Part shown: positions 23,802 through 34,405 of the stretch, piece after piece | Layout of the letters: each line of letters begins with the position of its first letter | Numbering within the stretch: position 1 is the first letter of the stretch | Assembly: GCF_964355755.1 (NCBI RefSeq) | Contig: NC_092676.1 | Span: 2,958,288 to 3,022,287, forward strand | Source of the DNA: Antedon mediterranea | Lineage: Eukaryota > Echinodermata > Crinoidea > Comatulida > Antedonidae | Direction: 5' to 3' | Length of the DNA: 64,000 nt | Program-made: the position numbers and the translations under genes | Notes under the pieces: generated by a model | Database searches by the model: none | Told to the model about the DNA's origin: nothing | Seen by the model: the letters and a program-made list of their open reading frames with translations, nothing else

Positions 23802-24353
23802 TTACTCGTAATAAACAGCATAAACAGTAGCAATCGCAAATAACGTACCATTCTGATACCATGCCGAACAAAAATTATCTGTGTTGTGGTTCCAAAGACA
23901 GCGACTAGCTATTTCTAAACTTTGGCCCTGTTGCGAGCCGATCACGACGTGTACCACAAGTTTATGCCGACTAAAATACAGCTCTTTGATCTTTGATTTG
24001 ACAAGTTCTGTCAGCCTAGTCGCTAACCTACCACAATTTGTATCATATTCTTCGTATTTCAAAACTCTTTCCAGAATAATCGACACTTCTTCTTCAACTT
24101 TGCTTGGTTTGAATCCGGTGTCAGGATCCATTTTGAAAGTATTCTCAACTCGAGGTTTTGGTGGAACGATTGTTGACGTCTTGCTGGAACGGAACGTGGG
24201 AATATTGCGTCCTCCAATCATTGAGATACGTTTGGAAACTACCGACCATCTTGACGGTTTTCTGGATCTTTTTCGGTAACATATTGGTCCGTAATCCGGA
24301 TGATCGACGGTGGACTGCGATCTAACCGACGATTTATCGGTTGATTCATCCAT
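23802..24353 (-). CDS. DYNLT5: Tctex1-type dynein light chain, DYNLT5-like
   Basis: The 183-aa protein is encoded in one exon. Residues about 1-75 are a basic, Ser/Thr-rich tail without recognised motifs. The C-terminal ~105 residues are a Tctex-1 domain: FKPSKVEEEVSIILERVLKY, YDTNCGRLATRLTELVKSKI, HKLVVHVVIGSQQGQS, ASRCLWNHNTDNFCSAW and a terminal strand SLFA-like TLFAIATVYAVYYE. The SRCLW...D and ALA-VYAVY-E pattern is characteristic of the TCTEX1D1/DYNLT5 branch, with an N-terminal extension of similar length. Tctex-type chains dimerise and bind dynein intermediate chains; several of this branch act in cilia, which is known for the family and only inferred here. The frame is intact, so an intronless gene or a functional retrocopy are both possible. 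Confidence 0.88.
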   Translation of the reverse strand: MDESTDKSSVRSQSTVDHPDYGPICYRKRSRKPSRWSVVSKRISMIGGRNIPTFRSSKTSTIVPPKPRVENTFKMDPDTGFKPSKVEEEVSIILERVLKYEEYDTNCGRLATRLTELVKSKIKELYFSRHKLVVHVVIGSQQGQSLEIASRCLWNHNTDNFCSAWYQNGTLFAIATVYAVYYE

Positions 24354-25731
24354 AATTTCAAGTTTTTTTTTACCTCAACAGGTGAAGTTTGACGGAACGG
24401 TGAGTCGACTATTTTTTCTTCTCTTAAGTAGTCGTTCAGTGAATTGTTATATCTTGTTTAAGAATCAGTATATTTCAGGCTAAAACAAAGTACTTCACTT
24501 TAGCACAAGTACTTTACTTCACGCTGTAATTAGCTCAGTGCATCACAAAATGTTCTTTAGCGTCTTTATTTATTAATATTTCAATCACTATTTTGTACAG
24601 GATTCGTTTTGTTAGTTCTTAGTGTTGGTTTGGTCGATCCCGACTGATGTATGATCCTTTGTCAGTCGGCAAATGGAATCGTATGTCCGTTGGCAATAGT
24701 TACTCCAAACACTTGGCGGTATACAAACGTAAACCATATCAGGTAGCTATACAAAACACGCGTGGTTGGGTTCTCTACAATGTACATATCATTCCCTTAT
24801 TTGCTTCAGTACAATAAGTATACAATACGCAAAGTATATTTTTATATTGTAGAATGTTTTAATAGCTTAAAGTATACATTTCGTTTAAGTACACTTATTC
24901 GCAGAAGTTGTAGTCTGTACTCGTGGTAATCAAAACGAGAATCGGAGATTTGTAATGAGGTGTACGTTTGTTGAAAATACTTCTCGTTATATTCGGATTT
25001 GACATAATTTCCTGTGGACTAACGTTAACAGGTGCATCAACGGAAGAAAAGCTACGGATACATGATTATCTCATCCTCTTTACAAGATCATCTTCATGAT
25101 TTCTATTGTAGACGATACATGACAGACAAGCTAGCGCGCCGAACGTAATTAAAACTGAATTTCCAATCGATTGCTTGAAATCCAACACGCTATCTTGGCT
25201 CGTTTGTTTAGCACAGTACTTCGACATCCACGAATATGTTTACTTTGTAAAGGAAGAAAGCGTCACCAAAGATTCAATTCTAAACACTATTACTTTCTGG
25301 AGTAAACATCCACCGTTTACTTATTATGCATCGAATGTATTATTAAAGCTCTTATTCTTTGTATGACATTGTTTTCTCAAAATCGTCATGTCAATATGAT
25401 GTGACCCTATTGACAAGTCAATATTAGCAAAGAAGAGTTTTCCCTTATGGCAGCCCTATTATAGTCAAAAAACCTTTTTGTATGGTAGGCCTAATATTAA
25501 ATAAGCCTACACAAATTACAGGGTAAAATTTTCCCCAACCTTTCGCGACATATTCCATACGAGAAGACACTATCCTATGATTGTTTTGTACAGTATTTGC
25601 TAATTAAATAGATAGTTTGATGCTTCACAATTTATAATATAGAAAATGGATATAATTTAAAATACCTAATTTGCCATACTCTCATGTTAACAACATCGTT
25701 TTATGATTAAAGCTAGGACATTCACACTAAT

Positions 25732-25876
25732 GCTTGGTTCCAACTAGAGACGCAACACAAGAACGTAACGCAATGTAAGTGAGTTGACCAATCAGAAGCG
25801 ATGGGATTATTCGAACAGTTGCGTGTGATTGGTCGACACCCTTGCGTTTACCTCCTTGCGTTGTGGGGAATCAAGC
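25732..25876. mobile_element. MITE family B copy, both ends present
   Basis: It begins GCTTGGTTCCAACTAGAGAC and ends TTGTGGGGAATCAAGC. The arms GAGTTGACCAATCAGAAGCG and GTGTGATTGGTCGACACCC are inverted about an AT-rich centre. Confidence 0.7.
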
Positions 25877-26401
25877 GTTAGACAGCGGCTTTCAATTCTT
25901 TATACGATATTCCATTATTTAAAACGGATTAGACCCACGGCAGTTCCTACCACGAACGACACAGGATGATATGGACCAGTTGATCGGGGTGACCCTCTGC
26001 TTTTCCGAAAAATGCACCGTTTTTTCACAGGCCACCAGGGACCAACAGTCCTTATTCTGAAAACTATACTGTATCAAAGAGCATTGAATCTGTGTCGATA
26101 TTATGGCTATGGTTTTTGCCACCCCTACCTCACCAGACTAGAAAATCAAAATTAGACCAATTTCAATTATAATAGAATTATGGTTTTTATTAGCATAATT
26201 GTTAAATAACATTTTCTCTATAAAATATATAAAAACGGGAACTGTATAAATTAATATCAAAGGAATACAAAAATATTAACTTTAATCAAAAATATTACTG
26301 GAGCGTTGCGATGTTTAGTGTAAATAAAAGTAACCAGGTATAATAGCAATTGACAATATTTGTCAACAAAAAAAAATAACCTTTGTATTGAATGAATGGT
26401 T

Positions 26402-26585
26402 CAATTATTGTTTTATTGCACAAGCATATTGCACTAATGAAGGGCTAGTGTCCGAAAGCTCTGCTAATTTTACTGGCCATTTTACTTTATCGTTTTGATT
26501 TAGCTTTTCGCTTTTTTTTGTGTATCTCCATTGAGATCCAGCCACTGATTTTTTCATTACTTTGCCTTTGGATTATAATATATTA
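26402..26585 (+). mobile_element. Penelope-like retroelement 3' fragment, copy 1
   Basis: It contains ATTGCACTAATGAAGGGCTA, then GTGTCCGAAAGCTCTGC, then a poly-T-rich tail and ATCTCCATTGAGATCCAGCC. 'TGATGAAGGGC...CCGAAA' motifs are typical of the 3' region of Penelope-like elements. A second diverged copy is at 35497-35775. No reverse transcriptase remains. Confidence 0.4.
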
Positions 26586-27247
26586 TTTATCTATTTTATG
26601 ACATTATTATACATATTTTAATTTTTCTTTATATCTACACCTTTCTCTGCCAAACTTCTAGATGCATGTCTGTCCTGTTCCGTGTAACAAAGACAATCAC
26701 AGTAATTCTATAAACATTTCAATATAAACTCTACATTTTGAGCACTAGAATGATCTCAAATAACCTTCACTTGGTTATCGATCTTTCACTTTATCGGCCA
26801 TCCATTCATTCACACAGATTTGGTCGTTTAGGTTAAATTAAGACTTGATTGGATAGATTTAGGTAAACTTCTGAAGTGCTACGACGCAATCGCATATTAG
26901 TTAAAATGCCGAGTTGACTTGTTACTTGCTTGCTGCATGATTGTACATATCATAAAAATGACATCAGTTGGCATAGCGAACACTGCACCACAGAAGACAT
27001 AGAACCACCATTGGCCTACAATATAAACGATTCTGCATTTAAAAAAAAATTAAAATTTATAATTTAAATTTTACAAATTTCATTAAATATATAAACTAAA
27101 GTAAATACATTCAAGCCCTTGCACTGTACAGAATATTTACATAGTTTAAAAAGAAATAAATACTTTTAAGATATGTTACTTTTTATTACTACTGCTATAC
27201 ATACATTTAGCTATCATTCTGAACACTGAGTTTAAAAATGAACTAAC

Positions 27248-30200
27248 CTAAAATGAACCAACATGTTCTGTTGAAACGTGCATAAGATCCTGATAGACTA
27301 CACCAGTCTTTACAGCAGAAATGCCAGCAGATGGAACTGCTACTAGGCTGATACTGCCACCAACCTCACCACCTAAAATCAAAATTAACAGAAAATCAGT
27401 ACCAAAATAAGGATGCACATTTTAACTGTCACTCTGTTTATTCATTCTCCGGCATCCACCATCACCCAGTTACCCACTATCTCAAACTATGCACTGTTCA
27501 TTTCTACATAAGAATATGAATAAAAAATACAATGTCCACACTATTGATTGTACTGCAGGACCGTGTATTGCAAATTTAAATATACGCACTAATGTAATAA
27601 TAAAATGCACCAAACACCGAAACAGGTGAAACTTTGTATATACCAAAATAAATTATACAATAGTCCCCTAGACACTACTGTACAGTATCAAAGAACGGCT
27701 CTTCTACTTGCGTAATCTGTATGTGTTGTTCTCATTTATTTTGAGCATTTTATTAACATTCACCATTTCTTCTACATAACACTATGTTACAGTAAAAACT
27801 GTATGTTTTATAGTATGCTATTATGAGCAATCGATATGAACAAATGCTTTGTTATATCAATGTTACAGTAGAGACTGTATGGGTTGAGGTACACACGTTT
27901 CCTGTTACAGTTCAAATTTTTGACCCCGAGATCTCCAATATACAGTATTTTGTTGAGATTATGGATTTATGAATACAAATTACAATATCAAAATGATGTT
28001 ATAGTTGAGAAAAGTAGAAGTAGTACCTAATATATGCATATAGTGTATCAACAATACAAATTAGCAAATATTAAAGACAAACAAAAATTTCATTGATTGA
28101 AATTGGTCAGAACAAGTTGATTTCGATTTTACAATTCTAAAATTAAGTGTTTTGCATTCTTATTTCTTTTATTATATAACTGCAGTGCTGTTAAAGTCAA
28201 ATTTAGTTTTAATATAAACATTTGTCCAAAATTATGAATATCCTAGAATGTCACAAAAAGAACTTTGAAAAATAAATATGTTAGTGCAATGTGTTGATCA
28301 TTGTCTATTCTTGGACACTCCAGTACTACCTAATTTTTTTAAAAACCAGACAAGTGTAGTGTTTTTTTTAAATAAAGATTACATGACGACAGGAAAAAAC
28401 TTATTCAATATATTACAAATATTCTGATATTTACACAAAACTTCCCACAATAGACATTCATTGCTTTCATACGACCCTGTAGTTATTAATGTCATAAACA
28501 ATGTCTTCTGTAGATCAAAAATGCAAGATAGCATGATTTAGTCAAAAATATGTTTTCACTATATTTCATTTCATAAATAATATTTATGAGTACAAGTATA
28601 AAACGCAAGTTGACTTTAGTCTATTATCTTTTTAAATCAATAGTACACTGATGTACAATATGTCCAGTTTTTGTTATATACCCGTATTACAAATGTAAAT
28701 TATACACCAGTAAACCTCACATAGCCATTTACATCACAAACACACAATAGTACTGTATGTATCTCTATGGTCCAGTATTAGTAAAAACATATAAACTATT
28801 TATTCATGAGACTGATGTACAGTACAACTCGTTAAAAAAACATTGATTGTTTTTACACAAGTTCATATATTTTCACACATGTTTGATAACTTTTAGTACA
28901 AAAATAAGCGAACTTCAGCTCAATATAGTTTTCAAAGTATTTACAGAATCTGAACAAATGGAAGAAACAGCATGGTTTAGATAATTATGAAATTATTATA
29001 TTATTGTTTATACTCACCATAGCTTTGTGATGCTTGCTTGATCTTATTCACTTTTCCTGTAAAATCGCCTACAGTTCTATTGTATGGGTTTACAAATATA
29101 ACCTAATACAAGTATAAGGCTGCAAATACTGTAGAAGCACCGTAATCTTCATCTGTTTTTCAGAGAATTGTCATTCAACACAAAGTTGTAGTATGGCATA
29201 AAACAAGTGTTATGTGGTTAGTGGTCTTATACTGTAGCCCTACTAGTAGTAATTTTTTTTAATTATTAAAGAGACCCAATTGCATGGGAGAGAACCAATT
29301 GCATGGGAGAGAACCAATTGCATGAGAGAGAACCAATTGCATGAGAGAGAACCAATTGCATGAGAGAGACCCAATTGCATGAGAGAGACCCAATTGCATG
29401 AGAGAGACCCAATTGCATGAGACCCAGAGAGAGACCCAATTGCATGAGAGAGACCCAATTGCATGAGAGAGACCCAATTGCATGAGAGAGACCCAATTGC
29501 ATGAGAGAGACCCAATTGCATGAGACCGACCCAATTGCATGAGAGAGACCCAATTGCATGAGAGAGACCCAATTGCATGAGAGAGACCCAATTGCATGAG
29601 AGAGACCCAATTGCATGAGAGAGACCCAATTGCATGAGAGAGACCCAATTGCATGAGACCGACCCAATTGCATGAGAGAGACCCAATTGCATGAGAGAGA
29701 CCCAATTGCATGACAGAGACCCAATTGCATGAGAGAGACCCAATTGCATGAGACCCAGGAGAGACCCAATTGCATGAGAGAGACCCAATTGCATGAGACC
29801 AACCCAATTGCATGAGAGAGACCCAATTGCATGACAGAGACCCAATAGTATGAGAGAGACCCAATTGCATGACAGAGACCCAATTGCATGAGAGAGACCC
29901 AATAGTATGAGAGACCAAGGAATAGTAAACACCAGGTACAAATTTTTAGGTAAAATTTATTCTTTAGTTTTATCGTTTGCTTTATAAAAATATTCCAAAA
30001 AGTACTAATGAATTATGAAACTTGTTTTCTATGTTATTTTTTAATTATTAAAGTTGGGCTCAGGATTTTATAACCATTATTTTAACAGTTATGATAAAAA
30101 ATACAAGATTTCTACATTATATAATTATAAAACCACTGTTTACAGTATATGGTACAACCTCTTCTTTGGGACGACACCATTGTTCAGGGAACAAGTCTCG

Positions 30201-32923
30201 AAACGAGAGGAAACTTTTTATCACTACAGTCAAGCATTACTCAGGGCCACCTCTATTAAGGGGACACACTCAATGAAATGAATGAGGCTCTTTATGTGAT
30301 GGACACCCATATTAAGGTGACAATTCGTTGGGTCCAGAAAATATTCAATTTTATACATTTATCCATGCCAGCCAAAAAAAAGAAGATTGTTGACATAAAA
30401 TACACGTAATAAATATCATGATGGCTTGAACCATCTGGGTTGCCGGAAATAAACAAAATCAAATGTGGTACAGTAGACTAAAATAAGTTTAGCAGGTATG
30501 TATATTCCATCAAAATGTATTTTATTTTTAGTTTTATGATTTATGAACTAAATGTTTATGCATAGATGCTTTTCAAAAAATTTGCTTAAAAATTTTAACA
30601 AAATGCATACATTCGAGAATGCAAATAAAGAATAAACAAAAAAAGTTGTTCTCGGTGGACTTGAACCCACAACCTCTAGAGGATTAGCACTAGGTTGTTC
30701 AAATCTCACGACCCATCAAGATTTTTAATGCCGAGAGTCAAGCCCCATCTTCACTATCAAAGTAAAAGTGTGTACCAAATATGGTAGTGCGTCATCATGT
30801 CCATATATGAACACATCACATTTTTTTGGTCGCATAAAGTTTGATAGTGTAAACAGAGATTAAGATTCATGGAAGCAATGGTTTGTTACTGAACCAATAT
30901 AATAATTGTTGCTAATCAGTAACTGTATGAAGTACAGACTAGCAAAAATTATCAAGATTGTAATAAAGAGTTGGATGAACGGATAACCTATAGTATAGTA
31001 TAGATCACACCTACACCATTTCCTTGAAAACTGATACCAAGGGATGCGTACTACCTGAATGTGAAAGAAAATCTGGACATGGAAAGAAGGACCATTTAAT
31101 GTGGAAGAAAAAATTGATGTGGAAAACGACGAGACCCTGTATGTGGAAGAAGCCCTGCGCATTGACGAAGAGAAGCCGGGCATGATGTCATCTATGTGGA
31201 AGAGCCTCTGGAAGACGAAGAGACCCTGGGCATTGGAGAGGCACTTGATGTTGAAGTGGAAGACTTCCTATAAAGATGAAAAGAAGCCGGGCATGATGTC
31301 ATCTATGTGGAAGAGCCTCTGGAAGACGAAGAGACCCTGGGCATTGGAGAGGCACTTGATGTTGAAGTGGAAGACTTCCTATAAAGATGAAGAGAAGCCG
31401 GAAGACTTTATCGATAAAACATCTTGGAAGTGGCGAGAAAAAAAAGAATGATTTTACCAGAATTAATTTCCAAGCTTGAAGATGTACAGTATTGGTAAAA
31501 GCAGGTACAGGTAGTTTCCGTACTTAACATTTACAAAATGGAACCAACAAGTTATTTCCACAAATCAAATGTTATGCCCGGTGCATCTATATACACTGTA
31601 TTACTGTACTAGTAATGTTACAGTCACTATTAAAAAGTTAATTGCAGTATATAGTATTCAGTTGCTATACATACAATATACAGAAAATACCTACCCTTAC
31701 CTCAAGAAAAATTAATGGACTTGTACATGCAGAACATTGCATTATTTTATTCAGGAGACAATATCTTCCACAGTTTATCCTGCTAAAATTATATGGTAAT
31801 AAACATGATTTAAAAAAAGTTTCTTCAGGAATACAATGTTCAATGTCTTATAATATAAGACTTTTACAGTTTTCTTTCTACATATCAGAGCAATCCCAAT
31901 TTATGCAAGAAAATAATATCCCATAGTAAACATTACTGTATGATGAACAATCATCATCTTGACTGCTTAAATAGAAAAATAATTACAAACATTTAGAATA
32001 CTTGATAATTGTGGAAAAACTTTAAAAACAACAATGTTGCTAATGTACAAAATACAGTCGACTCCGTCTAAGTCGAATCTAATGGGATGGTATAAAAATT
32101 TGCAGATTTGTAAAAAAAAATATATACTAGCGTGAGTTATAGGATGCTACCTATGCTATACAACCTGCTTGAGAGAACCGATATGGTCCCACATTACCAC
32201 CTCTGTCGTTAGGTTATTGAATTATGTACGTTTTACCAGCTTTTTTTTTAGCGCTTGTTGCCGCGTGATTTGTGACTGACTTATACAACATAAATCACTA
32301 AAGAATGTGTGTATTCGGACTGCAAAAAGACATCACAGTAATGTATAGGAAACAATTGGGACTTTCATAAAAATTCGACTTTCGCGAATTTGACTTAGGC
32401 GAAGTAGACTGTATATAACTAGAAGTTACTGAATTAGATACGTTTCAAGATTGGTGGATGGTATGGGGAGGGGAAAAACTGACAATTTGTCGTTAAAACG
32501 ATTACACTTGTATCGTATCCAGACAATTACCACCCGTACAATTACCTTATAGGACGACTACCGTACCCCGTGGGACAATGTTCCCTACATGTAGGACAAT
32601 TTCCCCTAGGACAACTACTGTACCCCCTAGGACAACTACTGTACCCTCTAGGAAGTAGAATTATTAATACAGTGTATATACTAGATATACTCCTGACATA
32701 CATACCTGACAACGCTCTATAATATGTAGTTTAACACTGTACTGTACTGTTCTTAGTCTTGCATCATTAAGTTTATGGCAAATCCAAAATTCACTTGGCA
32801 AAATCTCATGCTCTATTTGTGGCATCTTCAGTAAATATACTAAAATAGCAAGTGCTATTAGCTCGGAAATATTTATCAATTTGTCTGTGACCAAAGTTTC
32901 TGGCATCAAGAGACATCCAGTCA
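27248..32923 (-). CDS. Unrecognised spliced gene, three 3' exons only
   Basis: Three minus-strand segments join in frame with proper splice sites: 32923-32706 (acceptor CTTTAG, donor CAG then GTATGT), 29102-29018 (acceptor TATTAG, donor ATG then GTGAGT) and 27372-27248 (acceptor TTTTAG, then a TAG stop). The partial translation is about 141 codons. Recognisable phrases are ISELIALAILVYLLKMPQIE, HEILPSEFWICHKLNDARL, FVNPYNRTVGDFTGKVNKIK and VGGSISLVAVPSAGISAVKT, ending STEHVGSF. I do not recognise the family. Phase agreement across two introns and three matching acceptors argues against chance, but no 5' exons or start were found, and the joins cross 1.6 and 3.6 kb of repeats. It may be an old pseudogene or partly spurious. 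Confidence 0.35.
29272..29915. repeat. 19-bp satellite array (CAATTGCATGAGAGAGACC)
   Basis: About 34 head-to-tail units of 19 bp are present, each carrying the palindrome CAATTG. Variants (GGGAGAGAA units at the left; AATAGTATG units, CATGACAGAG and CATGAGACCGA) are interspersed, and two units are extended by CAGAGAGAG or CAGGAGAG. The period is not a multiple of three, so the minus strand stays open in all three frames for over 200 codons. I treat those frames as artefacts. It sits 170 bp upstream of the putative exon 29102-29018. Confidence 0.95.
30237..30340. mobile_element. Family C element fragment
   Basis: GGGCCACCTCTATTAAGGGG, ACACACTCAATGAAATGAAT and GGACACCCATATTAAGGTGA are family C phrases. 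The fragment ends near TTGGGTCCAGAAA. It is truncated on both sides. Confidence 0.45.
30655..30720 (-). repeat. tRNA-like segment
   Basis: On the minus strand GTGGGTTCAAGTCCACC is a B-box-like motif, and GTGCTAATCCTCTAGAGG resembles an anticodon arm. The 5' half is degraded, so this is a tRNA-derived relic. Confidence 0.35.
30741..30860. mobile_element. MITE family A, copy 7
   Basis: The right end TTTGATAGTGTAAACAGAG is clear; the left end AGCCCCATCTTCACTATCAA is mutated. The interior keeps CCAAATATGGTAG and CATGTCCATATATG. Confidence 0.65.
31172..31400 (+). repeat. 111-bp tandem repeat of acidic-coding appearance
   Basis: Two virtually identical 111-bp units (31172-31282, 31283-31393) and the start of a third are present. 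The period equals 37 codons, so a 116-codon frame (31101-31451) runs through. In the ORF frame the upstream part is acidic (ENDETLYVEEALRIDEE), while within the repeat it is the +1-shifted frame that is acidic (VIYVEEPLEDEETLGIGEAL), and that frame ends at a stop in each unit. This suggests a decayed acidic-repeat coding region, or a repeat that merely resembles one. Confidence 0.5.
32055..32411. mobile_element. pogo/Tigger-like non-autonomous DNA transposon
   Basis: The left end CAGTCGACTCCGTCTAAGTC and right end GACTTAGGCGAAGTAGACTG are imperfect inverted repeats, with TA on each side (32053-32054 and 32412-32413). CAGT-starting termini plus a TA duplication fit the pogo/Tigger branch of Tc1/mariner. 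The 357-bp interior has no transposase. Confidence 0.6.
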
Positions 32924-33109
32924 CTAAAGGTATAGTACAATGCCGATCTACTATTCCGCAAAATATGAATTCAACTTCAAAATGTAACTCAAAAGTTTTT
33001 GTGATTTATCAATTTTTGAATATAGTGCTTAATGCTACGCACTTTATTATTATATTACATGAGGTATGTAACATTCTTTTCCCATTATGATGCAGTCTTA
33101 GTAATCGGT

Positions 33110-33235
33110 TGCAGTACCAATTGATATAGTTAGGTGGAGAGAGGCAAACGCTAAGTGTCTTGCTTAAGCACACAAGCAATGCAACCGAGATGGTCTCGAA
33201 CTCGAACCAACTGCCTACTGTAATACACTGTTACC
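33110..33235 (-). repeat. tRNA-derived SINE
   Basis: On the minus strand a tRNA-like head (GGCAGTTGGTTCGAGTTCGA) is followed by TGCTTAAGCAAGACACTTAG and TTGCCTCTCTCCACCTAACT. The 'CTTnnGCAAGACACTTnnC...CTCTCCACC' body is widespread in animal tRNA-SINEs. Confidence 0.5.
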
Positions 33236-34405
33236 ACATGCGCAAACAGTTAATTACACTCCTCTGTAATACCGATAGATTTATTAGTGTTATGTAAATC
33301 CATATCCAAAAATAAAAGTATTTAAAACTGGTTATTTGAAGTCAATATTATTCAATAATCAAATTATTATTTGTCTTATTGCATTTTCAAAGCTTAAAGA
33401 TGGCGTAATTTAAATTTCGGATAAATTTAATGATTAATGAAACCAAACCTAACTCTACAGCATGAAGTTGACCCACACACTGTCCATTTAGCCATCAGAC
33501 CGGCTTACTATTCACTGATATTATAACACATTAGTCTTTTATCAAAAGCCATAGAGGCCGCTATAAAGGCGTAGATATTGTCTGAATTGTATCTACGACT
33601 AGACGTAGATGCAGCCACTTTTAATTTATTTTAATGTTCTTGCAATAAATGCAAGTCCATGCTCCTAACCGCTAGACAATTATGAAATTATAATTTGTTT
33701 CATTTTCAAAAGCTTGAATTTCAGTGTTACATCAATTGGTTTTTGTCATGAATATAAAGTTTAAAGACAAAACTGAAGCAAGAAAATTGTTCAGAGGCTG
33801 GAAAAAGTAGACTATCATAAGCAATACGCAATTTATTTACAAAACAACGAGTCGTCAAAACAGATGCAACACAAAACTTAAAATGAATTATCCAATTAAA
33901 AAACTATTGTTATAAATTTTTGCGACTTTATACAGTCGACAGTTTATATAGGCCGACTTGAAATTGAAAGAGTAGTTTACCGCGATTACAAAGCGTACTG
34001 TAGGGAAATTGTCGCAAAATGCAGATATTCATACTGGAAGCAAAACATTAAAGCGGCCAAGTCTAATTCTTTGTACATTAATCTTTAACTGTAATACAAA
34101 ATAAACTAAGTTAAAATAAAACTACATTCATGTTGAGAGTTCTAAATCTGCTGCACCATGCATGGTTTAAGGGTTTTAAAACTGCAACACAACGATCCTA
34201 TTTAAAATTACTAATTACAAGTTATCATACGCGATACAGGGCGATATGCAATTTAGATACTGCTGTGTCTTCTCACATAATTAAATGCCACATAGAATGG
34301 AACTATTAAAATGTACATAATTTGTTCAATATTCCTAGAACTTTTATCTTCTGAATATGTCTTCTTACACAAGATCTCCAGACGCAATCCAGCTTCTAGT
34401 ACATT

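Larger units (their letters stand above)
24354..27247. other. Gene-free region upstream of the dynein light chain gene
   Basis: No supportable exon is seen. A 63-codon plus-strand frame at 25175-25366 has ordinary composition but no recognisable content and no convincing splice context. The segment includes a family B element (25732-25876) and a Penelope-like 3' fragment (26402-26585). Confidence 0.5.

Noticed and set aside
25175-25366. 63-codon plus-strand frame
   Set aside because: No flanking splice sites or homology I can recognise; length is within chance for this region.
29272-29915. CRISPR-like appearance of the regular array
   Set aside because: Units are contiguous without unique spacers and the host is an animal.
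29243-29941. Three overlapping minus-strand frames of 207-232 codons
   Set aside because: They are the same 19-bp satellite read in each frame; equal openness in all frames shows repeat structure, not coding selection.
30860-31183. 107-codon minus-strand frame with hydrophobic stretch
   Set aside because: Antisense of the 111-bp repeat region joined to AT-rich sequence; hydrophobicity follows from T-rich codons.
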